Shown here: positions 1-7,052 of the stretch, one piece after another
Position numbering within the stretch: position 1 is the stretch's first letter
Layout of the letters: each line of letters begins with the position of its first letter
Source of the DNA: Chlorobiales bacterium
GTDB taxonomy: Bacteria > Bacteroidota > Chlorobiia > Chlorobiales > Chlorobiaceae
Reading direction: 5' to 3'
Assembly (NCBI GenBank): GCA_022360275.1
Contig: JAKSDC010000174.1
Span: 1 to 22,105, forward strand
DNA: 22,105 nt
The notes under the pieces: model-generated
Told to the model about the DNA's origin: nothing
What the model saw: only the letters and a program-made list of their open reading frames with translations
Databases searched by the model: none
Program-made: the position numbers and the translations under genes

Positions 1-1
1 C

Positions 2-529
2 AAGCCACGCAAAATAAAGCGCATTTCGCGGTTAGCATTGTTGCTGTTTTTGTTTCTGCCGATAAACAGTTTCGGGCAGGGACTCACCCTAACGCAGCGG
101 CACGTTGTCAACGAGAGCGCGGAGCCCGATTTTCTGCTGGTCCTGAGCGGTCGCTCGGGCTCGATTGAGGGCAACAAACTGGTACTCAGCGGCGTACCCT
201 CGGTCATTTACTTCAGCGACCGCCCCGCCCGCATCGCGGGTCACATGACCATGAATGACTTCTTCGATACCTGGTACAAAGGGAACGATAGCTTCGCAAT
301 TGACCCACCCAACGCGACGCTAAGCCTGCTGGGTCCCGGCGGACCGTCCCACATCTTGATCGAACTGGTGAGCGTTGCGCCCGGTGACGATGGAAGCATC
401 AGCTTCGATATTCGCGTGCTCAAAGGCACGCCGCCAAGCGGCGTGTTCGGGGCGGCAACGTTGTTCGTAGACGGATGCCAAGGTAACCCTGCTGGCTGCC
501 CCTCTAGTCTCAACAACATGCAGTACTGA
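2..529 (+). CDS. Secreted protein of unknown function (5' truncated by window edge)
   Basis: I do not recognise a named family. The frame is open to the first bases of the window, and reading it from position 2 gives a basic stretch (KPRKIKRISR) followed by LALLLFLFLP and a likely signal-peptidase site near SFGQG. The apparent TTG start at 38 therefore sits inside the signal peptide and the true start is off-window. The mature part is about 150 residues, beta-rich in appearance, with a YFSDRPARIAGHM segment, then DPPNATLSLLGP and a run of alternating hydrophobics (HILIELVSV, ISFDIRVLKG). I recall similar 'SDRP-R-GH ... DPPNA' arrangements in uncharacterised exported proteins of other microbes, but I cannot verify this here. 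Two late cysteines (GCQGNPAGC) could form a disulfide. Two sampled lines (61-120 and 361-420) are about 58% GC and one (181-240) about 68%, higher than the following genes, which hints at acquisition from elsewhere. Confidence 0.7.
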   Translation, partial: KPRKIKRISRLALLLFLFLPINSFGQGLTLTQRHVVNESAEPDFLLVLSGRSGSIEGNKLVLSGVPSVIYFSDRPARIAGHMTMNDFFDTWYKGNDSFAIDPPNATLSLLGPGGPSHILIELVSVAPGDDGSISFDIRVLKGTPPSGVFGAATLFVDGCQGNPAGCPSSLNNMQY

Positions 530-749
530 GGCACCGTTCGAACCAAACAACTATTAGCAACAGCCTTTTTACCCTCAAACAGCCAGAAACCCAAAACGCC
601 CGGCGCTCACCTCTCGAAGCCCATTGACTAATCTTTATACAAAAAACTCGTAACTCTTTTGTTATTTTTCCTTAACGACATTTCTGCCTGTTCAAAAACG
701 CTCACTCGGGTATTAGTAGAATACCCTAATCTCCAAACATTCATTTCCC
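530..749. promoter_or_regulatory. Intergenic stretch upstream of the FISUMP lipoprotein gene, with a perfect hairpin at 708-726
   Basis: No gene is visible in this 220 bp. Composition shifts from GC-rich (to about 620) to AT-rich. At 708-714 GGGTATT and at 720-726 AATACCC form a perfect 7-bp inverted repeat around a 5-nt centre, ending 23 bp before the ATG at 750. No T-tract follows, so it is more likely an operator or a 5'-UTR stem than a terminator. A TTGACT hexamer occurs at 624-629 but has no convincing -10 partner at normal spacing. Confidence 0.35.
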
Positions 750-1568
750 ATGAAACAGCCTGTCCGCAACTTCCACCTCCTTTTGTTGATTGTGCTTCTG
801 CCGTTGCTTAGTGCTTGCGATAAAGATGGAGATCTTTTGGTCAATAATTCCGGGCTTGCTTGTCTTGAAGGGATGATTTATGGGAAAACCAATCGTGACA
901 ATCACGGATCAACAGGCTTGATGCTGCACCAGGGGTATACCTATAAGGTCGTCAAGATCGGCGACCAGTGGTGGATGGCGGAAAATCTGCGCTCGACTAC
1001 GTACAAGGACGGAACACCGATTTTACATGCCAAAGATGATGACGACTGGGCTACCGTGACAGAAGGAGCTTATTGCGCCTATAACAATGATGCCAATCAT
1101 GAATCCGATACATATGGATATCTCTACAACTTTTTGGCAGCTTCCGACCCCCGCGGCATCGCCCCGAAAGGCTGGCACGTGGCAACCGATGCCGAATGGA
1201 AACAACTGGAAATGTTTCTCGGCATGAGCCAGGCTTCCGCCGATTCAACCGGCTACCGGGGAGGAAGCAATAACGAAGGCGTCAAACTCAGAGAAACAGG
1301 AACATCTCACTGGCCAAGCCCAAATGACGGCGCAACGAATGAAAGCGGTTTTACAGCAATTCCCGGCGGCGAACGAAGTGCCGGTGGAGGAACAGCCAAG
1401 TTTGAAGCTATCGGCGATCAATGCAATTTCTGGACATTTACCGGTGATGATGCGTCGGGAGGATGGATGCGCAATCTGGACAGTTTTTTTCTTTTTTCTC
1501 CGATGATACAGCGTACCGACGACTCTCGTTTACGATACGGATACTCGATCCGCTGCGTCAAGGATTGA
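750..1568 (+). CDS. FISUMP-domain lipoprotein (Fibrobacter succinogenes major paralogous domain)
   Basis: This 272-residue protein starts with a lipoprotein signal: basic N-terminus, a leucine-rich core and the lipobox LLSAC, with Cys23 as the expected lipidated residue. A short linker leads to a FISUMP domain from about residue 67. It shows the hallmark order KIGDQWWMAENLRSTTYKDG, then YGYLYNF, then GWHVATDAEWKQLE, a Gly-rich FTAIPGGERS, and the terminal IRCVKD. This domain is common in secreted and surface proteins of Bacteroidota, Fibrobacterota and Chlorobiota. Its biochemical role is unknown, so the likely location (outer or periplasmic membrane leaflet) is better supported than any function. 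The gene is a solo ORF, with a hairpin upstream (708-726) and an in-frame protein-like extension after the stop. Family call is strong; function is unknown. Confidence 0.88.
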   Translation: MKQPVRNFHLLLLIVLLPLLSACDKDGDLLVNNSGLACLEGMIYGKTNRDNHGSTGLMLHQGYTYKVVKIGDQWWMAENLRSTTYKDGTPILHAKDDDDWATVTEGAYCAYNNDANHESDTYGYLYNFLAASDPRGIAPKGWHVATDAEWKQLEMFLGMSQASADSTGYRGGSNNEGVKLRETGTSHWPSPNDGATNESGFTAIPGGERSAGGGTAKFEAIGDQCNFWTFTGDDASGGWMRNLDSFFLFSPMIQRTDDSRLRYGYSIRCVKD

Positions 1569-1577
1569 GCCGCCGCC

Positions 1578-1721
1578 GTGTTTTTGGAATCAAACCAGCC
1601 CTTTTATGGGGAACAATACAGGACTATACCGACGGAAAAGTGCCGGGCGCATCCACCCGAATGCGTCTATTGGCTGGCCGAACAACGGGGCCTAAAATGT
1701 CTGGAGCGCAGAAAAACCTGA
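1578..1721 (+). other. Possible short CDS or coding remnant, in frame after the FISUMP stop
   Basis: After the TGA at 1566-1568 the same frame stays open for another 50 codons to a TGA at 1719-1721. From a GTG at 1578 it would encode 47 residues with balanced, protein-like composition (for example HPPECVYWLAEQRG and LKCLERRKT near the end). I recognise no family. It could be the tail of a displaced gene, a readthrough extension, or chance. Its end overlaps an imperfect hairpin at 1695-1726. Confidence 0.2.
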
Positions 1722-1726
1722 CATTT
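1695..1726. terminator. Imperfect hairpin between convergent genes, possible bidirectional terminator
   Basis: AAATGTCTGG at 1695-1704 can pair with CCTGACATTT at 1717-1726 with a single T-T mismatch and a 12-nt loop. It lies at the stop codon of the minus-strand radical SAM gene and downstream of the plus-strand lipoprotein gene. T-tracts on either side are short, so termination efficiency is uncertain. Confidence 0.35.
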
Positions 1727-2675
1727 AATCGTCACACTCACTTGCAGGCACCCAGTAAACCTCTCCGTCCTGTAGTGTTACAGTTTTGAACCTCCCCGAC
1801 CCCAGTAGCTGCTCGATCATGCGCTCAACCTGATCGGGTTCGCCGGGAATGAGTTCGTCGAGCGCATGGTGCAATTCTCGCTCCTGGAGGGGATGCCGCC
1901 GGGTAATGGAGACTACCGTCTCGATGATATCCACCGTGTTTCTCAGATTCATGCTCCCTTTGGCCGGATGCACGACTTTTGCCACATGCGACAGGATAAG
2001 ACGCGCCCTTGCAATTGCGTTTTCGGAAGGGAGATGAACGTCCTGTTCGGTTGAAGGTCTGGTCGGCAGCACCAGATGTACGGTATCCGGCCGAATTTTC
2101 CCAAGGGCGGCGGCGATATCCTGCAGGGCTTCAGCCGAGTCATTGATTCCAGCAATCAGCATGACCTCGACCCAGAGTTTTCCACGATAGATTTCACGAA
2201 ATTCGGTCAGCCCTTCGATATGACGTTCATAGGTAAAGCCCGGAGCGGGACGGTCGATGCGTTCGAACAGTTCCGCAGAACCGGCATTCAGTGAAGGCAG
2301 CACTGCATCTGCTCGAAGCAGTTCATTGCGCACCTCCTCCAGATGCAACAATGAGCCGTTGGTGATGACAGCAACAGGAGTATCGGTTATTTTCTTTGTT
2401 TCCCGAATCAGCCAGCCCAGTCCTTTGTAAAGCGTTGTCTCCCCCGAGCCGACAAATGTTATCCAGTCGATATCGGCCGGACTTTGAACGGCTTCCCTTA
2501 TTTCTCCAAATATCTCTTCACGGGGAAAAAATTCACGACGTTCCGTCACATATTCCCTGGTTTTCCCAAGCTGGCAGTAGATACAGTTCCAGGTACAGCT
2601 TTTCGGGGGCAGCACATCGACACCGAGGGATTGCCCGAGCCGTTTGGAGGATACCGGTCCGAAAACATGTTTCAT
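1725..2675 (-). CDS. Radical SAM protein (COG0731-like) with C-terminal winged-helix-like tail
   Basis: Radical SAM enzymes use a [4Fe-4S] cluster to cleave S-adenosylmethionine. The cluster motif is clear near the N-terminus: CTWNCIYC, giving CX3CX2C at Cys27, Cys31 and Cys34 when counted from the ATG at 2675. The preceding VFGPVSSKRLGQSLGVDVLP is the typical opening of this COG0731-like family. A later FVGSGETTLY resembles the SAM-contacting glycine motif. The last 70 or so residues (from about TVDIIETVVS) look like a small winged-helix or dimerisation domain. An alternative ATG at 2750 would add 25 residues (MTFLGLIEIL onward) that do not look like family sequence. I chose 2675 because it restores the normal N-terminus (316 aa), though neither start has a well-spaced ribosome site. 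The substrate cannot be told from sequence; relatives are annotated only as Fe-S oxidoreductases or wybutosine-enzyme-like proteins. Confidence 0.85.
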   Translation of the reverse strand: MKHVFGPVSSKRLGQSLGVDVLPPKSCTWNCIYCQLGKTREYVTERREFFPREEIFGEIREAVQSPADIDWITFVGSGETTLYKGLGWLIRETKKITDTPVAVITNGSLLHLEEVRNELLRADAVLPSLNAGSAELFERIDRPAPGFTYERHIEGLTEFREIYRGKLWVEVMLIAGINDSAEALQDIAAALGKIRPDTVHLVLPTRPSTEQDVHLPSENAIARARLILSHVAKVVHPAKGSMNLRNTVDIIETVVSITRRHPLQERELHHALDELIPGEPDQVERMIEQLLGSGRFKTVTLQDGEVYWVPASECDD

Positions 2676-2801
2676 AAAAGACTGCTGAAATGTTAGATCA
2701 GGAATACTGAAGCCCGAATCAAGAATTTCGATTAATCCCAGGAAGGTCATGCTCCCTGTGAAACAGATGTTCAGTTTTCACGAAGCAGTCCCCCTCCCCT
2801 G

Positions 2802-2829
2802 TTTTGACTTTTGCTTTTTGACTTGTGCC
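2802..2829 (+). repeat. Heptanucleotide repeat block (TTTTGAC type), four units
   Basis: Four consecutive 7-nt units read TTTTGAC, TTTTGCT, TTTTGAC, TTGTGCC. The same unit family recurs at 7022-7049. It lies in the 221-bp spacer between the radical SAM gene and the PucC-like gene, 67 bp downstream of the latter's stop. It is non-coding low-complexity sequence of unknown role. Confidence 0.6.
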
Positions 2830-2896
2830 GCTGTACAAATAATACCGCGAGTTTTCTGTAATCCGGCAGATGCGGTCTGATCGGCGATTCTCCCCT

Positions 2897-4246
2897 TTAG
2901 TCAATGCCCGAGGCTGCCAGCACTTCCGCAACCTTCACCTTGCTCTCTGCCTCGAATTCATCCTGGGATATAAATGGCAATAAAGCGCTGGCTACACCAA
3001 AAGCAATGATTTCAAGTCCGAAAATAGCTGCATACGACCACATATAATCATTCGAAAACGCATAAACGATATCACGAATAACGCCCGCCCCAAAATGCCC
3101 CATAAACATCGCAAGGCTTTGTGCCGTTCCCCACAGCCCAATGTAGACGCCACTCCTTCCTGCGGTCATGGTCATCATCATGGTGATGTTCGAAACACTT
3201 GCCGCACCGAGACCGATACCGGCCACAACAAGACCGATACGGAGAATGGTTTCATCCAGAACAAATCCGGCAAAAATAATAATGGAAAACCCAGCCATAC
3301 CGAACAGGTTTCCTATAAACGCCCCTCTTTTTTTCCCGATTCGGTTGAGCAGAAAGCCCACAAGCAGCATGAAAACAAGCTGCATCCCTCCCATTGTCGG
3401 TCTGAAAAGTTTTGTGGTCTCCCCGACAGGCATGCCGAAAACATCCGCCCCGAACGGTTCCATAACGATTTCACAGGAAAAGAGTGCAAAAATGGCGACA
3501 AATATGTAGAATGCAAACAGCAGCGTCTTAGGCGAAGACGAAAGCAGCTTTATCGACTGACCGAATGAAAGACTCTCCTCTTTTTTCACCTTTTTTGCAA
3601 CTGCGTTGCGCTCCTCTACACCAGCAAATGCAAACAAGGCTACCCCCAACGCTATCAGTCCTCCCACAAACGCAACGTTCATAAGGCGCTCGGGCGAATA
3701 AACATCAAGGTAGGTGCCGACAATACGCGCAGACACGATTGTCGTCAGTACCATCAACGTCCAGCTTGCCGATGTCACCTTGCCGATATGCTTGTCCCCA
3801 ACGTAGTCTGCAAGCAGCGCGTAATAGGCGGTTGTGGCAACCTGAAGTCCGAACCCGAAAACCAGAAAAATGACGACAAGCTTCAGTAATCCTGCGTCTT
3901 TTATCATTGCGGGAAGAAGCTCCGCAAACCCCAATCCAGCGATGGATACCTCATAAGCCGCTCCAGGAGAAAGCATAAAAGAAAACACACAGCTTAAAAG
4001 GCCGATAAGAATATATGGCGAACGTTTGTAGCCGAAAAGATGGGATTTGTCCGACATGTTTCCTGCCCAGACTTTTATTCCGAACACAGCCAGAAGTTCC
4101 TTGAGACTGATGAGTCCAAACACGATGGTCGACGAAATACCGAGATCGGAGGTCATGACACGGTTCAGCGTATCATGGAGAAAGCCCAGCATGATACCGA
4201 ACCCCATCTGAAAAAACGCGAGACGGATAAGATTGAACTGCCTCAT
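2897..4246 (-). CDS. PucC-like bacteriochlorophyll-delivery (BCD) family MFS transporter
   Basis: This 449-residue polytopic membrane protein belongs to the PucC/LhaA branch of the major facilitator superfamily. It opens with FNLIRLAFFQMGFGIMLGFL and continues with LNRVMTSDLGI and VWAGNMSDK, then a loop SHLFGYKRSPYILIG, which together are characteristic of the BCD family. About twelve hydrophobic segments are visible, with a charged central loop (EERNAVAKKVKKEE) between the two six-helix halves. PucC and LhaA relatives assist assembly of light-harvesting complexes or move (bacterio)chlorophyll in purple bacteria. In green sulfur bacteria a related protein has been annotated as a bacteriochlorophyll synthase 44.5 kDa chain, though the enzymatic label is doubtful and a membrane pigment-handling role is more likely. 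This gene is the best marker of phototrophy here. The ATG at 4246 is preceded by a modest AGGT-type ribosome site. No other pigment gene is adjacent. Confidence 0.85.
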   Translation of the reverse strand: MRQFNLIRLAFFQMGFGIMLGFLHDTLNRVMTSDLGISSTIVFGLISLKELLAVFGIKVWAGNMSDKSHLFGYKRSPYILIGLLSCVFSFMLSPGAAYEVSIAGLGFAELLPAMIKDAGLLKLVVIFLVFGFGLQVATTAYYALLADYVGDKHIGKVTSASWTLMVLTTIVSARIVGTYLDVYSPERLMNVAFVGGLIALGVALFAFAGVEERNAVAKKVKKEESLSFGQSIKLLSSSPKTLLFAFYIFVAIFALFSCEIVMEPFGADVFGMPVGETTKLFRPTMGGMQLVFMLLVGFLLNRIGKKRGAFIGNLFGMAGFSIIIFAGFVLDETILRIGLVVAGIGLGAASVSNITMMMTMTAGRSGVYIGLWGTAQSLAMFMGHFGAGVIRDIVYAFSNDYMWSYAAIFGLEIIAFGVASALLPFISQDEFEAESKVKVAEVLAASGID

Positions 4247-4307
4247 AAGTTAACCTGTAAGAAATTCACCTGACTCGGAAAAACAAGATGCGTAATTTAC
4301 ACAAAAG

Positions 4308-4352
4308 CGGCTCTTTTCTAAACAGGGAGATACACAGCGGCAAGAAAAGCCG
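4308..4352. terminator. Weak stem-loop between the glycosylase and transporter genes
   Basis: CGGCTCTTTTCT at 4308-4319 can pair with AGAAAAGCCG at 4343-4352 if two bases bulge, enclosing a 23-nt loop. It sits just downstream of the minus-strand tag stop (4358). No strong T-run follows on the minus strand, so this is only a candidate. Confidence 0.2.
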
Positions 4353-4357
4353 GATAA

Positions 4358-4939
4358 TCAGTTTGGAGGAAAAAGACGCGGTATTTCCTGACGACGATAG
4401 CAGTCTGTAAGATGATCGTTGACCATGCCAACCGACTGCATGAATGCGTAACAGATGGTTGAACCTACAAACCTGAACCCCAAACGTTTCATCTCTTTGC
4501 TCATGAGTTCCGATTCTTTTGTGGAAGCCGGCACCTCCGCAAGGGAATGCCAAGCACTCTGGATCGGGCTATTATCGACAAAACTCCAGAGAAAGTCCGA
4601 GAATGAGCCGTGTTTATCCTGAACGGCAAGAATATTTTGGGCATTTCTGATCGTCGATTCGATTTTGAGTCGATTCCTTACAATGCCCGCATTGCCGAGC
4701 AACCGTTCAACGTCCTTGTTGTTATACCGGGCAACTTTCTCAACAACAAAATCATCAAACGCTTTTTGGTAGTTCTCACGTTTACGCAGAACCGTAATCC
4801 AGCTCAGTCCTGCCTGGGCTCCTTCCAGCACAAGCATTTCGAAGAGCTTCCGGTCATCAAATACCGGAACTCCCCATTCTTTGTCATGGTACTCTACGTA
4901 AAGAGGATCACTCCCACACCAGCCGCACCGCTTTTTCAT
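4358..4939 (-). CDS. tag: DNA-3-methyladenine glycosylase I
   Basis: Tag removes 3-methyladenine from alkylated DNA as the first step of base excision repair in the cytoplasm. The protein aligns well by eye with E. coli Tag: it begins MKKRCGWCGSDPLYVEYHDK, has LFEMLVLEGAQAGLSWITVL (containing the catalytic-pocket Glu), and ends in a VNDHLTDCYRR segment. The structural zinc ligands are visible as Cys5 and His18 at the N-terminus and the His-X3-Cys pair in NDHLTDC. Starting at the ATG at 4939 gives 193 residues, close to the family size. A TTG at 4975 would add 12 residues that do not match the family. The gene is monocistronic in appearance, divergent from the thiC riboswitch region and 111 bp upstream of the PucC-like gene on the same strand. 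Confidence 0.95.
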   Translation of the reverse strand: MKKRCGWCGSDPLYVEYHDKEWGVPVFDDRKLFEMLVLEGAQAGLSWITVLRKRENYQKAFDDFVVEKVARYNNKDVERLLGNAGIVRNRLKIESTIRNAQNILAVQDKHGSFSDFLWSFVDNSPIQSAWHSLAEVPASTKESELMSKEMKRLGFRFVGSTICYAFMQSVGMVNDHLTDCYRRQEIPRLFPPN

Positions 4940-5096
4940 CGACAGTTCTTTTACAGGTTGTAACAAGGCAATCAATATAATAACCCATAAAATTTATCGG
5001 TACTTCACCCCTCCGACAAACCTCTGCATCGCTGACCGGAAAGGGGGAACACAGCTTGCAAATCAAACCGATTTTGGTTATTGTATTTACAGTGAA

Positions 5097-5186
5097 TCAT
5101 CTTAGGGGTGCTTGCGGAGTCAATCAGCAGGCTGAGAGTATACCCTTGTAACTTGATGCAGGTAATGCTGTCGCAAGAAAAGATGA
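5097..5186 (+). promoter_or_regulatory. TPP (THI element) riboswitch upstream of thiC
   Basis: The conserved thiamine-pyrophosphate aptamer signatures are all present in order: GGGGTGC at 5105-5111, the pyrimidine-sensor GCTGAGA at 5131-5137 followed by TACCC at 5141-5145, AACTTGAT at 5150-5157, and GGTAAT at 5161-5166 followed by the closing arm. The P1 helix can be drawn as TCATCTT (5097-5103) with AAGATGA (5180-5186). TPP riboswitches switch off thiamine biosynthesis genes when the cofactor is abundant, and thiC is the classic target. The 81-nt expression platform before the thiC ATG contains no clear intrinsic terminator, only a short stem at 5220-5231 and a T-run at 5253-5258. Control may therefore act on translation or on Rho access. 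Identification is confident; the mechanism is inferred. Confidence 0.93.
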
Positions 5187-5267
5187 AGCCTGTTGATCTC
5201 TTCTTCACGCTTCTCTCTCCTTCGAACGAAGCCTGCCGGTTGTTTTTTCAGCTTACAGTATAGAACC

Positions 5268-6962
5268 ATGAGTAATACCACGGATACCCTTTTTTGTCCC
5301 GAACAGCATTTTTACGGCCCCGACTCGGAGAAACTCTATATCCAGGGTTCCATTCACCCGGTGAAAGTCGGTATGCGGAAAATCAGTTTTTCAAAAACAT
5401 ACTGCATTCAGGGTGAAGAATTTTCATTTTTCCCGCTCTACGACACCAGCGGCCCCTATTCTGATCCTTCTGTAGAGCTTGACCTTGCGCGAGGACTTCC
5501 CTGTACTCGTGACGACTGGCACAGCCATCGAAACGATAGAGAAGCTTCTCCTGCATCCGCTCCCTCCCCGATGAACGGCAGAATGCCTCTCGGGGCAAAA
5601 CAGGGCAAACCGGTCACACAGATGCACTATGCCCGCAAAGGCATCATAACCCCCGAAATGGAGTATGTCGCTATCAGGGAAAACCAGCAGCTTGAAACAT
5701 GGATCGAACGGTTTTCCCTGAATGGCAAATCATTCAAACCTGTCACGCCTGAATTTGTCCGTGAAGAGGTCGCCAAAGGACGCGCTATCATTCCGGCAAA
5801 CATCAATCACCCTGAACTGGAACCGATGATCATCGGCAAAAACTTCAGGGTCAAGATCAACGCGAACATCGGTAACTCGGCACTTGGATCATCAATCAGT
5901 GAAGAGGTTGAAAAAGCCATATGGGCTTGCCGCTGGGGGGCCGACACCGTCATGGACCTCAGCACCGGCGAAAACATTCATCAAACACGTGAATGGATTC
6001 TTAGAAATTCTCCGGTACCGGTCGGCACCGTCCCGATTTATCAGGCCTTGGAAAAGGTTGGAGGCATTGCCGAGGAACTGAACTGGGAAACCTACCGCGA
6101 CACCCTGATCGAACAGGCTGAACAGGGTGTCGATTATTTTACCATTCATGCCGGTATCCTGATTGATTTTCTTCCTGTGGCAGCAAGAAGAACAACCGGT
6201 ATCGTCTCGCGCGGCGGCTCGATTATCGCCAAGTGGTGCCGTGTACATAACCGGGAAAATTTTCTCTACACCCGCTTCGATGAAATCTGTGAGATTCTCA
6301 GGACATATGATATCGCAATCTCGATAGGCGACGCCTTGCGACCCGGTTCAATCGCTGATGCAAATGACGAAGCACAGTTCAGTGAACTCAAAACCCTCGG
6401 CGAGCTCACGCTGAAAGCATGGGAACACGATGTTCAGGTAATGATCGAAGGTCCGGGGCATGTTCCGATGAATCTCATTGAAGAAAACATGCAGAAGCAG
6501 CTCGAATATTGCCATGAAGCACCGTTCTACACTCTCGGCCCTCTGGTTACCGATATCGCTGCCGGCTACGACCATGTTAACTCCGCTATTGGAGGGACGC
6601 TTCTTGCAAGTCTGGGGTGCGCCATGCTCTGCTATGTCACTCCGAAAGAACATCTGGGCCTCCCCGACAAGGATGATGTCCGGGAAGGCGTTATCGTACA
6701 CAAACTGGCGGCTCATGCTGCCGATCTTGCAAAAGGCAATCCGGTTGCCTGGCTGCACGACAACCTGATGAGCAGTGCTCGGTATGCCTTTGCCTGGAAC
6801 GACCAGTTCAACCTTTCTTTCGATCCGGTCAAAACCCGAAAGGTTCATGCTGAAAACTCGCCTGGCGAAGCAGAAAAGATAACGGAAGACAATTTCTGCA
6901 CCATGTGCGGCCCTGACTTTTGTTCAATGAAAAAGTCGCAGGAAGTTACGGGAAAACCATAA
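5268..6962 (+). CDS. thiC: Phosphomethylpyrimidine synthase ThiC
   Basis: ThiC is a non-canonical radical SAM enzyme that rearranges 5-aminoimidazole ribotide into hydroxymethylpyrimidine phosphate, the pyrimidine half of thiamine. At 564 residues the protein has the usual length and landmarks: MHYARKGIITPEMEYVA, NINHPELEPMIIGKNF, VKINANIGNSALGSS, ADTVMDLSTGENIHQTR, GTVPIYQAL, and RDALRPG-like GDALRPGSIADAND. The C-terminal cluster motif is FCTMCGPDFCSM, a CX2CX4C arrangement (Cys544, Cys547, Cys552). The ATG at 5268 is chosen because the upstream in-frame extension to a TTG at 5193 runs through the riboswitch expression platform. The ribosome site is weak. Expression should be repressed by thiamine pyrophosphate through the upstream riboswitch. 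The gene stands alone, with other thi genes not in the window. Confidence 0.97.
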   Translation: MSNTTDTLFCPEQHFYGPDSEKLYIQGSIHPVKVGMRKISFSKTYCIQGEEFSFFPLYDTSGPYSDPSVELDLARGLPCTRDDWHSHRNDREASPASAPSPMNGRMPLGAKQGKPVTQMHYARKGIITPEMEYVAIRENQQLETWIERFSLNGKSFKPVTPEFVREEVAKGRAIIPANINHPELEPMIIGKNFRVKINANIGNSALGSSISEEVEKAIWACRWGADTVMDLSTGENIHQTREWILRNSPVPVGTVPIYQALEKVGGIAEELNWETYRDTLIEQAEQGVDYFTIHAGILIDFLPVAARRTTGIVSRGGSIIAKWCRVHNRENFLYTRFDEICEILRTYDIAISIGDALRPGSIADANDEAQFSELKTLGELTLKAWEHDVQVMIEGPGHVPMNLIEENMQKQLEYCHEAPFYTLGPLVTDIAAGYDHVNSAIGGTLLASLGCAMLCYVTPKEHLGLPDKDDVREGVIVHKLAAHAADLAKGNPVAWLHDNLMSSARYAFAWNDQFNLSFDPVKTRKVHAENSPGEAEKITEDNFCTMCGPDFCSMKKSQEVTGKP

Positions 6963-6982
6963 AAGACAGAGATATGAAACAA

Positions 6983-7017
6983 GAAAGGAACAATAATCGC
7001 ACATTGTTGTTCCTTTC
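6983..7017. terminator. Strong bidirectional hairpin between thiC and tpiA
   Basis: GAAAGGAACAA at 6983-6993 pairs perfectly with TTGTTCCTTTC at 7007-7017, and the stem extends four further pairs (one G-T) around a 5-nt loop at 6998-7002. It sits between the 3' ends of convergent thiC and tpiA. The downstream flank on the plus strand is T-rich because of the heptad repeat that follows. Shared termination for both transcripts is the simplest reading. Confidence 0.75.
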
Positions 7018-7021
7018 CAAC

Positions 7022-7049
7022 TTTTGATTTTTGCCTTTTTCCTTTTGAC
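7022..7049 (+). repeat. Heptanucleotide repeat block (TTTTGAC/TTTTGCC type), four units
   Basis: Four 7-nt units read TTTTGAT, TTTTGCC, TTTTTCC, TTTTGAC, immediately 3' of the tpiA stop (3 bp away on the minus strand). The unit matches the block at 2802-2829. On the tpiA transcript it would be an A-rich tail between the stop codon and the terminator hairpin. Confidence 0.6.
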
Positions 7050-7052
7050 TTC

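Noticed and set aside
3095..3568. Long plus-strand ORF (157 codons) opposite the PucC-like gene
   Set aside because: It lies wholly inside a confidently identified membrane transporter on the other strand and its translation is low-complexity His/Lys/Arg-rich sequence, as expected of a shadow frame.
5193..5267. N-terminal extension of thiC to a TTG at 5193
   Set aside because: It runs through the riboswitch expression platform and its residues do not resemble ThiC N-termini.
6348..6848. 166-codon minus-strand ORF inside thiC
   Set aside because: It is antisense to conserved thiC motifs and has no recognisable domain.
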